Shown here: positions 46,614-55,195 of the stretch, in pieces | Layout: each line of letters starts with the position of its first letter | Position numbering within the stretch: position 1 is the first letter of the stretch | NCBI GenBank assembly: GCA_903840265.1 | Contig: CAIMFH010000047.1 | Location: forward strand, 1 to 63,418 | Length of the DNA: 63,418 bases | Source of the DNA: an uncultured Schlesneria sp. | GTDB taxonomy: Bacteria > Planctomycetota > Planctomycetia > Planctomycetales > Planctomycetaceae | Reading direction: 5' to 3' | Made by a program: the position numbers and the translations under genes | Notes under the pieces: generated by a model | Seen by the model: only the letters and a program-made list of their open reading frames with translations | What the model was told of the DNA's origin: nothing | Database searches by the model: none

Positions 46614-47708
46614 ATGCAACGTTCACAGAGATTGCCCCTGACACTAGTGCTGATTTCCTGCTTGCTGCCCTCTTGCAAGACTCACAGAGAAGAGCAACAG
46701 CACGAGGCTCATCGGATCGTGGCCACGACTCCACAGTTAAAGCCCGTCACTCTCGTCCAACAGTACGTTTGCCAGATCCACTCGCAGCTCCACATCCAGG
46801 TGCGTGCTTTGGAAACGGGGTATCTCGAGTCGATCCCGGTCAAAGAAGGTCAGCAGGTTCAGGAAGGTGACTTACTGTTCACGGTTAAGCCGATTCTCTA
46901 CGAATCAAAACTGGAAGCCGAAAATGCCGAGGCGACCCTCGCACAACTGGAATTCAACTACACCACAAAACTGTTTGAGGAAAAAGTGGTCTCTCGGAAT
47001 GAAGTGTTGCTGCTGGGGGCCAGGCTGGCGAAGGCTCAGGCTAAAGCAAGACTGGCGGCGGCCGAATTGGACTTCGCGACCATCAAAGCGCCTTTTGACG
47101 GCATCATTGATCGATTGCAGTTGCAGCATGGCAGTCTGGTCAAAGAAGGAGAAGTTCTGACGACCTTGTCCGATAACAGCTTGATGTGGGTTTATTTCAA
47201 CGTCCCTGAGGCTCGATACCTCGAATACATGGCCGAGCTGAGCCAACACAATGTCGAATTGCAGATCTCACTCGTACTGGCGGACCACAGCAATTTCTCT
47301 CACGTCGGTAAGATCAGTGTGATTGAAGCTGACTTCAATAATGAAACTGGCAACATCAAGTTCCGAGCGGATTTCCCGAATCCCGACCGTCTGCTGCGTC
47401 ACGGTCAGACCGGCATCATCGAAGTGAGCCGCGTGCAGAACGACGCAGTCGTCATCCCGCAACGCGCTGTCTTTGAGGTTCTCGACAAGCGGTATGTTTA
47501 CGTGATCGACAAAGACAATGTGGCGCATCAGCGCGCGATCGCCGTCCAGGAAGAATTAGAAGATATCTACGTTCTTAAGAGCGGCCTGGGCGCGGAAGAA
47601 AAGATCATTCTCGAAGGGATTCGACAGGTTCGAGACGGCGACAAGGTGACGTACGAAGATCGCCAGGCGGAGCAAGTCGCTGAACAACTAAAATACCACG
47701 CTGAATAA
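46614..47708 (+). CDS. RND periplasmic adaptor subunit, probable lipoprotein (second adaptor)
   Basis: From the ATG at 46614 the protein has 364 residues with a lipoprotein signal (MQRSQRLPLTLVLISCLLPSC, lipobox LPSC). A start at 46551 would hide it, though the ribosome-binding site of 46614 is weak. The adaptor order is clear: lipoyl half VRALETGYLESIPVKEGQQVQEGDLLF, short hairpin (about 105-145), second lipoyl half IKAPFDGIIDRLQLQHGSLV, beta-barrel (LMWVYFNVPEARYLEYM) and IPQRAVFEVLDKRYVYVID. It differs clearly from the first adaptor. Two adaptors for one permease could form a mixed ring or work at different times. Confidence 0.9.
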   Translation: MQRSQRLPLTLVLISCLLPSCKTHREEQQHEAHRIVATTPQLKPVTLVQQYVCQIHSQLHIQVRALETGYLESIPVKEGQQVQEGDLLFTVKPILYESKLEAENAEATLAQLEFNYTTKLFEEKVVSRNEVLLLGARLAKAQAKARLAAAELDFATIKAPFDGIIDRLQLQHGSLVKEGEVLTTLSDNSLMWVYFNVPEARYLEYMAELSQHNVELQISLVLADHSNFSHVGKISVIEADFNNETGNIKFRADFPNPDRLLRHGQTGIIEVSRVQNDAVVIPQRAVFEVLDKRYVYVIDKDNVAHQRAIAVQEELEDIYVLKSGLGAEEKIILEGIRQVRDGDKVTYEDRQAEQVAEQLKYHAE

Positions 47709-47912
47709 CGTTCATTCCCAACTGCGAAACGAGACCAGGCGCGATGACGGTCGTCTTGGAGTTCGCACGTTTTGGATCGGACTCGAAATGCGTGCCGTTC
47801 GAAGTGCCACAATCGCAGATACGAAAAAGCTGAACGGGATGTCCAGCTCGGATGCCTAGGAAGGTGACAGTGAATTCAAGTCCACAGACAGTTCTTTAGC
47901 GAGGAGCCCACG

Positions 47913-48326
47913 ATGACCGTAGAAAAACGACTCTACACCGCCAAAGTCCACACCACAGGTGGCCGCGAAGGCGCTAGCCGCAGTTCCGATGGCCGACTAG
48001 ACATTCAACTTTCGAATCCAGGCGCCGCAGGCAACGGCACCAATCCAGAGCAATTATTCGCGGCCGGCTGGTCAGCCTGCTTCATCGGTGCACTGGGAGT
48101 CGCGGCCGGAAAGATGAATTTCAGTCTTCCCACAGATCGAGCTATCGATGCCGAAGTGGATCTGATCACGATTGATGGCGATTTCTTCATCCAGGCTCGA
48201 CTCAACGTCAGTCTACCAGGCATCGATCCAGACACCGCTCAGGCGCTGGTCCACTCAGCGGATCAGATCTGTCCCTATTCCAAAGCGATTCGCGGCAACA
48301 TGAAAGTCGTCATTAACTTGGTCTAG
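47913..48326 (+). CDS. ohr: Organic hydroperoxide resistance protein (OsmC/Ohr)
   Basis: A 137-residue protein with GAGGAG ahead of the ATG at 47913. It starts KRLYTAKVHTTGGREG, a classical Ohr opening, and has the two redox cysteines: Cys56 in GWSACFIGAL and Cys120 in DQICPYSKA. Arg18 sits in the conserved GGREG. Ohr is a thiol peroxidase that reduces organic peroxides with lipoyl or other dithiol donors in the cytosol. No OhrR-type repressor is adjacent. The SDR and RidA-like genes after it suggest a general stress cluster. Confidence 0.93.
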   Translation: MTVEKRLYTAKVHTTGGREGASRSSDGRLDIQLSNPGAAGNGTNPEQLFAAGWSACFIGALGVAAGKMNFSLPTDRAIDAEVDLITIDGDFFIQARLNVSLPGIDPDTAQALVHSADQICPYSKAIRGNMKVVINLV

Positions 48327-48383
48327 CTATGTCTGTCTGACATTCGATTCTGATAACTGAGTATTTTGTGGAGGTTGATAAAC

Positions 48384-49112
48384 ATGAGCGAAAAACGAAA
48401 GACGGCCATTGTCACTGGAGCGTCGCAGGGAATAGGTGCCGGTCTTGTCAGAGCATTTCTGGAACATGGTTACAACGTCGTTGCCAATTCGCGGCAGGTC
48501 AGCCAATCCAGCGAGGTTGCGGCTTCCAACCGAGTCGGTCTGGTCGACGGCGACATTGGCGACCCGGCAACCGCAGCGAACATCGTGGAGGCGGCGTTGT
48601 CTCGCTTTGGTTCGATCGATGCGCTGGTCAACAACGCCGGGATCTTCATTGCCAAGCCCTTTACGGACTATACAGCCGAGGATATCAAAGCGCTCGTTTC
48701 CACGAACGTGGAGGGCTTTCTGTACATCACACAGCTCTCCATCAAGCAGATGCTGGCGCAAAAAACCGGGGGGAGTGTCGTCACGATTACGGCGGCGCTG
48801 GCACGCAATCCCGTGCGGGGCTTTACGGCCACCGTCCCGATGATCACCAAAGGGGGACTGGAAACAGTCACTCAGCATCTCGCGATGGAATACGCCAAAG
48901 ACGGCATCCGCGTGAATGCGGTCGCGCCCGGCGTCGTCAATACCCCGCTTCACAAGTCGACGCCTCGAGAAGTGATGGAAAGCCTGTCGCCGATGGGAAA
49001 GCCGTCTTCAGTCAAAGAGATCGCTGATGCCGTCATGTATCTGACTGAGGCCACGACGGTCACCGGCGACATTTTGTACGTCGATGGCGGCGCTCATTTT
49101 GGACGGTGGTAG
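48384..49112 (+). CDS. Short-chain dehydrogenase/reductase-family protein lacking the catalytic tyrosine
   Basis: From the ATG at 48384 (GGAGG nine bases upstream) the protein has 242 residues. The Rossmann features are standard: TGASQGIG (11-18), NNAG (83-86), the late VNAVAPGVVNTPLH and the final YVDGGAHFGRW. The catalytic YxxxK is not: Lys156 is present (VPMITKGGL), but the position four before it is Pro152 and not Tyr, and the usual Ser is replaced around TITAALA. It may still bind NAD(P) and act as a regulatory or non-classical enzyme. It follows ohr by 57 bases. Confidence 0.9.
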   Translation: MSEKRKTAIVTGASQGIGAGLVRAFLEHGYNVVANSRQVSQSSEVAASNRVGLVDGDIGDPATAANIVEAALSRFGSIDALVNNAGIFIAKPFTDYTAEDIKALVSTNVEGFLYITQLSIKQMLAQKTGGSVVTITAALARNPVRGFTATVPMITKGGLETVTQHLAMEYAKDGIRVNAVAPGVVNTPLHKSTPREVMESLSPMGKPSSVKEIADAVMYLTEATTVTGDILYVDGGAHFGRW

Positions 49113-49153
49113 TTCTGCACTTGTGTTTCACGCGTGAGTAGTGGGTTCAGGGT

Positions 49154-49212
49154 GGCCGGGTTGGACGTGCAAAGGACGGAGTGTGGGTTGCGCCTGGCGT
49201 TGCAACCCGGCC
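49154..49212. repeat. Palindromic intergenic element with inner hairpin (59 bp)
   Basis: GGCCGGGTTG (49154-49163) is the exact reverse complement of CAACCCGGCC (49203-49212). A second possible stem lies inside: GGGTTGC, beginning around 49185, pairs with GCAACCC overlapping the right arm. The two folds exclude each other, like an attenuator, but no T-run follows. It lies between the SDR and RidA-like genes. Probably a genomic repeat. Confidence 0.55.
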
Positions 49213-49263
49213 ATACCTGAGTAGAGCTTTAGACAGCGTAGACCAACTCTAAGGGCATGAATC

Positions 49264-49740
49264 GTGATCGCAAACGTAACAACCGCTGAAGATCGCCTCG
49301 CACAACTCGGTATTCGTCTGCCGGAAGCGCCGACGCCTTTTGGTGCTTATGTTCCGGCAGTTCTCTCTGGAAACCTGCTTTTCCTAAGCGGCATGCTCGC
49401 GACTTCGGGCCGTACGGTTACGACCGTGGGTGTCGTGGGTAAAGATCTTGATCTGACAGAGGCTCGAGGAGCGGCGTATACCGCCGCACTCAATGCGCTG
49501 GCGGTTGCCAGGAAGCAGTTGGGCACGTTGAACCGCATCAGTCATGTGGTAAGGATCGGCGTCCACGTTGCCGCGACGCCAGAATTCACTGAACACCCGA
49601 AGGTTGCCGATGCTGCTTCGGAACTGTTTCGTGATGTCTTCGGTGACGAGATGGTGTCGTCGCGCCTGGTGTTAGGTGTCGCCAGTATTCCATTCGGATC
49701 ACCGGTCGAACTGGAAATCATCTTCGAAGTACAGCCGTGA
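49264..49740 (+). CDS. RidA/YjgF-family protein
   Basis: A 158-residue protein with GTG start at 49264 and AAGGG upstream. It has the YjgF fold in full: LFLSGMLATSGR, the central helix AAYTAALNALAVARKQLG, ISHVVRIGVHVAATPEF, and the end SSRLVLGVASIPFGSPVELEIIFEVQ, where the Arg and Glu of the family's active cleft lie. RidA deaminates reactive enamine/imine intermediates; more distant paralogues have other roles. The N-terminus (AEDRLAQLGIRLPEAPTPFGAY) resembles the YjgF subgroup that is not classical RidA. Near ohr it may be part of damage control. Confidence 0.88.
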   Translation: MIANVTTAEDRLAQLGIRLPEAPTPFGAYVPAVLSGNLLFLSGMLATSGRTVTTVGVVGKDLDLTEARGAAYTAALNALAVARKQLGTLNRISHVVRIGVHVAATPEFTEHPKVADAASELFRDVFGDEMVSSRLVLGVASIPFGSPVELEIIFEVQP

Positions 49741-49796
49741 TTTGAAGTGTGTCGCCGGCGTCCGACTTCTAAAGTCCCTTCCTCGGAACGTACGAC

Positions 49797-50042
49797 ATGC
49801 CTGCCAATCTTCGTCGTGTCCTATCGAATTGCGAGAACTTTCGAGATCCCGAATGGATGCGCGCCCGTCGCGCCGATTCCGCAATGCGGGTGGGCGAACA
49901 CAAAGAACGAATACTTGACAACTTTCGGCGACGACTTGAGGCCGAAGCGCCTGATTCTGACGCGATTGGTAGACCACAAGTCGCGCGTGCTCATATCTCA
50001 GACCACCAGTTGATGGACAGTCCAGAGTCGGCAGAAAGGTGA
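49797..50042 (+). CDS. Possible small hypothetical protein
   Basis: An 81-residue frame with coding-like codon choice and a charged helical sequence (EWMRARRADSAMRVGEHKER). The ribosome-binding site is weak, and no family is recognised. It fills most of the 420-base gap between the RidA-like gene and csrA, which otherwise shows nothing. Confidence 0.35.
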   Translation: MPANLRRVLSNCENFRDPEWMRARRADSAMRVGEHKERILDNFRRRLEAEAPDSDAIGRPQVARAHISDHQLMDSPESAER

Positions 50043-50159
50043 GGACGACCAAAAGCATCTCGTGACCAGTGAGGCAATCCGAAGCTTGGTCGAAGCGATG
50101 GAAATATCGAACTGCCGACGACCGTGTCAGAAGAATCTCAAACGGAAAGGAGTCTTTTC

Positions 50160-50390
50160 ATGTTAGTACTCTCCAGGAAGCGACAGCAGGCAATCGTGAT
50201 TGGTGACACGGACGGCCCGTGCCATGTCTGTCGAGTGACGGTACTCGAGATCCACGGGGGCAGCGTTCGTTTGGGAATCGAGGTCGATGACCAAGTTGTG
50301 GTCCTGCGCTCGGAAGTCGCAGACCATCCAGATTCTTCAGCGAGAGGCAGTAAACTGTTGCAATCTTATCGGGCGCGCTTAAAACACTGA
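50160..50390 (+). CDS. csrA: Carbon storage regulator (CsrA)
   Basis: From the ATG at 50160 (AAGGAG eight bases upstream) the protein has 76 residues, starting MLVLSRKRQQAIVIGD, the classic CsrA N-terminus with Leu4 and Arg6 for RNA binding. The middle is VTVLEIHGGSVRLGIEV and the C-terminus LRSEVADHPDSS, matching the second RNA-contact region with a variant (usual V-x-R-x-E-V). CsrA dimers bind GGA motifs in mRNA leaders and repress or activate translation, mainly in central carbon metabolism. The next genes downstream are gnd and pgl. No flagellar genes or FliW are near. Confidence 0.93.
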   Translation: MLVLSRKRQQAIVIGDTDGPCHVCRVTVLEIHGGSVRLGIEVDDQVVVLRSEVADHPDSSARGSKLLQSYRARLKH

Positions 50391-50571
50391 TATCCACCTC
50401 ACGCTGGAGATCAGAGGAGTTGTATCATCCTTGGACGCGGCGAAAATGGTCTGCTTGGCGCACGTGGATTAATGGCTCGCGACGACAGGTAGACCCAACG
50501 AAGAGGTCTTCCGTTGCAAGTCGCTTTAGAATGTCTTGATCTAAATCAACAACCGCTTAAGGAGATCAGCG

Positions 50572-51591
50572 ATGCAACTTGGAATGATCGGTCTGGGACG
50601 AATGGGCGCCAATATGGTGCGACGTCTGCTGCGAGGCGGGCATCAGTGCGTCGTTTATGATCAATCGCCCAAAGCGGTGGAAGAGATCGCAAAAGAGAAC
50701 GCGATCGGGGCCTTATCGATTCAAGAATTTGTCAGCAAGCTCCAGAAGCCACGCGCTATCTGGTTGATGGTGCCAGCGGGTGTTGTCGATCAGTCGCTGG
50801 CGGATCTTCTGGCCCATCTGGAACCAGGAGACATTGTGATCGACGGCGGCAATTCGTACTACGTGGACGATATCCGTCGTGCGAAGGAACTCGCAGCGAA
50901 GCAGATCGAATACGTAGATGTCGGGACGAGTGGAGGCGTCTGGGGTTTGGAACGCGGATATTGCATGATGATCGGCGGATCTGACGCGACCGTGAAACGA
51001 TTGGATCCCGTATTCGCAACGCTTGCTCCGGGCATCGGAGAAATCCCGCGCACTCCCGGACGCGAACAGATTGCCGGCACAGCCGAGCAGGGCTATTTGC
51101 ATTGCGGTCCCAACGGGTCGGGACACTTCGTCAAGATGGTCCATAATGGAATCGAATACGGCATGATGGCCGCCTATGCCGAGGGACTTGGTGTGCTGAG
51201 AAATGCCAACATTGGCAAACGTCAGCACGATGTCGATGCAGAAACGACGCCACTCCGTGACCCCGAACACTATCAGTATGACCTCGAATTGCGCGACATT
51301 GCCGAAGTCTGGAGACGCGGGAGCGTCATCGCGTCGTGGTTACTCGATCTGACGGCGACAGCCCTCGCCAAAGATGCCACACTTTCCGAATTCTCGGGCC
51401 GCGTTTCCGACTCCGGAGAAGGGCGATGGACGATCAAAGCGGCGATTGATGAAGCGGTACCAGTCCCAGTTCTGACAACTGCCTTGTATGAGAGATTTAC
51501 ATCTCGTGGAGAGTCCGATTACCAGGACAAGCTTCTCTCCGCGATGCGTTTTCAATTCGGTGGACACCACGAGAAGCCGGCGGACAAATAA
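50572..51591 (+). CDS. gnd: 6-phosphogluconate dehydrogenase, decarboxylating (short type)
   Basis: A 339-residue protein with AAGGAGA ahead of the ATG at 50572. Rossmann motif [13 protein letters not shown] at 7-19; [14 protein letters not shown] near 92; [19 protein letters not shown] near 118; and the catalytic [12 protein letters not shown] near 187. The length puts it in the short, often NAD-preferring group (about 300-340 residues) and not the 470-residue NADP enzyme of E. coli. It oxidises and decarboxylates 6-phosphogluconate to ribulose 5-phosphate. The pgl gene follows 24 bases later, so two successive oxidative pentose phosphate steps are encoded together. Confidence 0.94.
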   Translation: MQLGMIGLGRMGANMVRRLLRGGHQCVVYDQSPKAVEEIAKENAIGALSIQEFVSKLQKPRAIWLMVPAGVVDQSLADLLAHLEPGDIVIDGGNSYYVDDIRRAKELAAKQIEYVDVGTSGGVWGLERGYCMMIGGSDATVKRLDPVFATLAPGIGEIPRTPGREQIAGTAEQGYLHCGPNGSGHFVKMVHNGIEYGMMAAYAEGLGVLRNANIGKRQHDVDAETTPLRDPEHYQYDLELRDIAEVWRRGSVIASWLLDLTATALAKDATLSEFSGRVSDSGEGRWTIKAAIDEAVPVPVLTTALYERFTSRGESDYQDKLLSAMRFQFGGHHEKPADK

Positions 51592-51615
51592 CGCCATCAT
51601 TGAAGGAGCAAGCCG

Positions 51616-52320
51616 ATGCGAATGGAAGTCTTGTCCGATCCCGACGCGGTTGCGCGGGAGGCAGCGACCATCATTGCCAATGAGGCCCGGATCGCGGTCA
51701 GTACGCGTGGGTCTTTTGTTCTCGCCGTCAGCGGCGGTCGCACGCCTTGGATCATGCTGCAGATGCTCGCAGTGGAAGATATTCCCTGGGAAGGGATGCA
51801 CATCGTTCAAGTGGACGAGCGGGTTGCCCCCGAAGGACACCCTGATCGAAATCTGACGCATTTGCGAGAGAGTCTGAAGCTGGCCCCATTACGGCCCGAA
51901 CAGATTCATCCGATGGAGGTGAATGCTGTCGACCTCAAGGCCGCCGCGCGTCGATATAGCGACGTGCTCCAGAAGATTGCCGGCTCACCGTCAGTCATCG
52001 ATCTGGTTCATCTTGGTCTTGGACCAGATGGCCATACCGCTTCGTTGATTCCAGGGGATCCGGTCCTGACTGTCAACGATTCTGACGTGGGTGTGACTGG
52101 CATCTACCAGGGTCGTGAACGCATGACTCTTACCTACCCAATTATCAATCGGGCGCGAAACATCCTGTGGCTGGTGACAGGCCGCGAGAAAGCGGCAATG
52201 CTGACTCGCTTGTGCCATGGCGATGGGTCAATACCTGCCGGTCAGGTTCAACGCGATGTCGCAACCATTCTGGCGGATCGAGCAGCGGCCGATTCAATTC
52301 CTGACCTAACGATCCAGTGA
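51616..52320 (+). CDS. pgl: 6-phosphogluconolactonase
   Basis: A 234-residue protein with GAAGGAG ahead of the ATG at 51616. Family signatures are clear: FVLAVSGGRTPWIML near 35, VQVDERVAPEGHPDRN near 67, and HLGLGPDGHTASLIPG near 133. It hydrolyses 6-phosphogluconolactone to 6-phosphogluconate, the substrate of the product of gnd just upstream. It belongs to the NagB/DevB-type lactonases. Glucose-6-phosphate dehydrogenase is not in the window. It converges on the porin gene that ends at 52521, with 200 bases between. Confidence 0.94.
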   Translation: MRMEVLSDPDAVAREAATIIANEARIAVSTRGSFVLAVSGGRTPWIMLQMLAVEDIPWEGMHIVQVDERVAPEGHPDRNLTHLRESLKLAPLRPEQIHPMEVNAVDLKAAARRYSDVLQKIAGSPSVIDLVHLGLGPDGHTASLIPGDPVLTVNDSDVGVTGIYQGRERMTLTYPIINRARNILWLVTGREKAAMLTRLCHGDGSIPAGQVQRDVATILADRAAADSIPDLTIQ

Positions 52321-52520
52321 CAATCGGAGATCCGAATTCGATCGGCACAGGCGGAGGCAGGCTTGCGGATGGTGACGGTGATCGCGGCACCGATCTTGAG
52401 CAGCTTCGTACGAATCGTGTCGTACCGCGCTGTCGCCAGTGGCGTGCCTGCAGCCAACAACAGTGCCGCACTGCCGAAGTCGCCAGTGTCGTCAGCATAT
52501 TTCGCGAAACCGTCGAAACG

Positions 52521-54203
52521 CTAAAAGTCGACTTGGAAGCGGCTAGCAAACAACTCTGCCGTGCTATACCCCTTGGCTGTATTGTTTAGCATGGCGTGGA
52601 TCCAATTGAACTGGATTTTTGTGTGAGCGTTCAGTTGCCACGTGAGCCCCACCGTTGTGTCGGTGAGAAGGCCGTTCCCTGCTTTGCTGGTCCCTGTGAA
52701 GGTATTCTTCGCCGAATCGTAGTAGTGACCATCGAGTTTTGACGGATTCCTGAGGTCAACAAACGACAAACGGCCAGAGACTGACCAGGCACCCCAACCG
52801 CGAATTCCGTCTCCCTTGATCGTGATAAAATCGGTAAACGGGATGGGATTTTTCAGCGCGGCCAACTTCCTGTCGTAGACGCGATTTTCACCCGTCAGCC
52901 GATACATGAATTCGCCGTAGGCTCCCTGATAGAAGATGGGACCGACGACGCTCTCCACGACAGTGGCCATGTACTCAGCCTGGATACTTGTCGCCCCCCA
53001 TTGGTAGACGGTTTCTAAACCGATCAAATTGAAATTCGATGCTTGATACTTTCCGGTATCAACGAACAAGGGGGTGGAGTTGACCGCGCTCCCGAAAGTC
53101 GAAGTCAGATCCGGATAGCCAAGCGGCCCGAATTCAGGTGTTGTCCGAGCTTGATAGAAGGGCTTAGGGCTTCCTGCATTTCCCGCTGTCCCGCTGCCTT
53201 GGGCAGTATTCGCGCCAAGCTGGCTGTAGTCGTACGACATCCCGACGTGCCACAGGTAGCGGTCTTGCGCGTGTTCATCGTAGTACAGTAGGTGTGTGAT
53301 ACGAGTGGAGAAGGAATATCCGCCGACATCCCCAAAGTCCGTGGCGTAACGATCGTCGCCGAGCGGCGCGTTGTTGAAGCCACCCGTGTGGAAAACACTG
53401 TAGGCCCAATGAGTCATGTCGTCTTCGGACGCATTAGAGGCCATCGCACCGACACGTCGGAACGGTACGAAGGCCAGGAATGGCAGCGACCGCTCGAGAA
53501 ACGGCAAATTGCGAAACCCGGTCATTGCGTCAACGCTGAATGGTTGAAGAAACTGGCCGACGCGGACATCACCCAGGATCGGGATATTTTCCTGCTCCAG
53601 GTAGTTGTCAAAAAAGCTGGGTCGGCCTGCGGTGGCGAAGTCCATTTCGAGCTGATAGTTGGTCATCTCTGCGACTTTGCCCTGCACGGCTAATCGCGCC
53701 CGACGGAATCCTGTTCCATCTTGTGCGTTTCCGACAGTGGCAATGTTCAGCGGAGTTTGCGAATAGTACGCAGAGTCGAGTTGAAGGAAGCCGGTCATCT
53801 TGAAGGTTGGAAAAGTGTTCGCCTTCTTCGCTTCTGCTTCTTCCCTCGATTTGCCGCTCTTTTCCAGTTCGGTGAGGCGCTTTGTTAGATCAGCGGTCAG
53901 GCGTCTCAATGAATCAACTTCAGTTGAGAGTCCGTCCCTTGGCATCGGTGGCAATTCAGGCTCTATCGCATTCGGCTCTGCTGGATCCAGCGGATTTGTG
54001 AAAACCGTGGGAAGGATGGATGGTCGAAATTCGGAGTCAGAGTCATCTTCCGTCCAAAAAGAGTATTCAATCGTCCCGCGCGAAGGGGACTCTTCCTCGC
54101 TTAGTCCTTTTGGTGCTGCGATGGTGAGATGCAGTATCGCAAGCAATGAGAGCGTAAGCCCTCGCAGCGCCATCCTCAGAGACGGAAGTGCGCATCGGGT
54201 CAT
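52521..54203 (-). CDS. Phosphate-selective-type (OprO/OprP) outer-membrane porin
   Basis: From the ATG at 54203 the protein has 560 residues. A basic start and hydrophobic segment (MALRGLTLSLLAILHLTIAAP) form the signal peptide. A coiled coil (LSTEVDSLRRLTADLTKRLTELEKSG, about 85-115) precedes a beta-barrel that opens FKMTGFLQLDSAYYSQTP and has FRRARLAVQGKVAEMTNYQLEMDF, typical of the porin O/P family. The chain ends in phenylalanine (RFQVDF), the outer-membrane insertion signal. It probably forms a trimeric pore for anions or other small solutes; phosphate selectivity is not shown. Its start has no strong ribosome-binding site. Confidence 0.88.
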   Translation of the reverse strand: MTRCALPSLRMALRGLTLSLLAILHLTIAAPKGLSEEESPSRGTIEYSFWTEDDSDSEFRPSILPTVFTNPLDPAEPNAIEPELPPMPRDGLSTEVDSLRRLTADLTKRLTELEKSGKSREEAEAKKANTFPTFKMTGFLQLDSAYYSQTPLNIATVGNAQDGTGFRRARLAVQGKVAEMTNYQLEMDFATAGRPSFFDNYLEQENIPILGDVRVGQFLQPFSVDAMTGFRNLPFLERSLPFLAFVPFRRVGAMASNASEDDMTHWAYSVFHTGGFNNAPLGDDRYATDFGDVGGYSFSTRITHLLYYDEHAQDRYLWHVGMSYDYSQLGANTAQGSGTAGNAGSPKPFYQARTTPEFGPLGYPDLTSTFGSAVNSTPLFVDTGKYQASNFNLIGLETVYQWGATSIQAEYMATVVESVVGPIFYQGAYGEFMYRLTGENRVYDRKLAALKNPIPFTDFITIKGDGIRGWGAWSVSGRLSFVDLRNPSKLDGHYYDSAKNTFTGTSKAGNGLLTDTTVGLTWQLNAHTKIQFNWIHAMLNNTAKGYSTAELFASRFQVDF

Positions 54204-54699
54204 AAAGATAGACCGCCGTTGGAATGTTCTATTGCCACGGACGGTCATTCCAACACTCTTTCGAATTGAAGCGGGCAATCGACAAAAGCAGCGGTTCCAT
54301 CGCTTCTGTCCAGAATGGAAGCAACTCGCCCGTATCGATTGTATCGGTTGCATCGACTGCGGAAGTTAAATCGACAACATTCCGAAACTTCACAGACCTA
54401 AAGAAATTTCAGGTCGATTCGCTAAAGCTGCACCGTGCTTACGAATTCAACTCGCTCTCAAGCGCGACAATCAAGCGGATCAGGACGATCTTAAACCACC
54501 TATGACATCGCCCCACAAGCTTCGGCAATTCTTGCCGCTACTCAACCCGAACTGAGAATGCAGTGAATACTGCTTTTTACGATTGTGCCGAGCAGCCATT
54601 GACGATCTTTATGAAGAGAAAACCTCTTCGGCCACATCTGATTCGAAGTGTGACAGTTCGATTGAGTGATCCAGATCCGGGTCGAAGCGGAGTGCGTCC
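54204..54699. other. Intergenic region between the divergent porin and the small lipoprotein
   Basis: About 500 bases. The porin frame stays open up to 54353, but this part looks untranslated. No hairpin, promoter or other gene could be supported. Confidence 0.35.
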
Positions 54700-54837
54700 A
54701 TGCGATATCTGTTGCTGTTGGCAATTCTAGTAGTCTGCGGATGCAACCGGGCCGCCGTTCGTGACCACCAAGATTACGACCCTGCTGTAGACTCCAAGAC
54801 GGAACTGCAACAGCTCGAAGATCGCCTTGGTGTCTGA
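54700..54837 (+). CDS. Small predicted lipoprotein (45 residues)
   Basis: ATG at 54700 with GGAG seven bases upstream, stop TGA at 54835-54837. The sequence MRYLLLLAILVVCGCNRAAVR has a compact signal and a lipobox-like VCGC, with Cys15 as the likely lipidated residue. The mature part is about 31 residues and acidic (DHQDYDPAVDSKTELQQLEDR), ending in a short helix. Small lipoproteins like this are known in several bacteria (entericidin-like or envelope stress proteins), but I recognise no family. It lies between two divergent porin genes. Confidence 0.6.
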   Translation: MRYLLLLAILVVCGCNRAAVRDHQDYDPAVDSKTELQQLEDRLGV

Positions 54838-55195
54838 CCTCAATTTTTCTCGACCTCAAACATCTCAGGCATTTCTTTCGTGCGAATCATTTTTCACACG
54901 ACGCCGTGGCACTGACGCTGCCACGTCTTGCCACCGAAGAAATTCCTACGAATTCGTAATATTGACTTTTCCGATTATGCACAGTGAAGCGGCAAATGGT
55001 CTTCGTAGAATCGGATGCAGACAGCCCCAGCTAATACAATCAGCATTTTCGCACCTGTCGCAGTCGATAGATCAGTACAAGCAACGCCCCTCGTGGGCGT
55101 GATTTCTAGACCCTCAGGGATGATCGGTCTGAGCGCAGCGACCTAGCGTCAGTCACTGCGGATGCTTGTTTACATTTTGAAAATGGATTTTCGCC
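54838..55195. other. Intergenic region upstream of the second porin
   Basis: About 360 bases, locally AT-rich. No frame of note and no strong hairpin. A TTGACT at 54962-54967 has no well-spaced -10 element. Confidence 0.35.

Noticed and set aside
47750-47840. A 29-codon frame before ohr
   Set aside because: Too short and without ribosome-binding site; chance is sufficient explanation.
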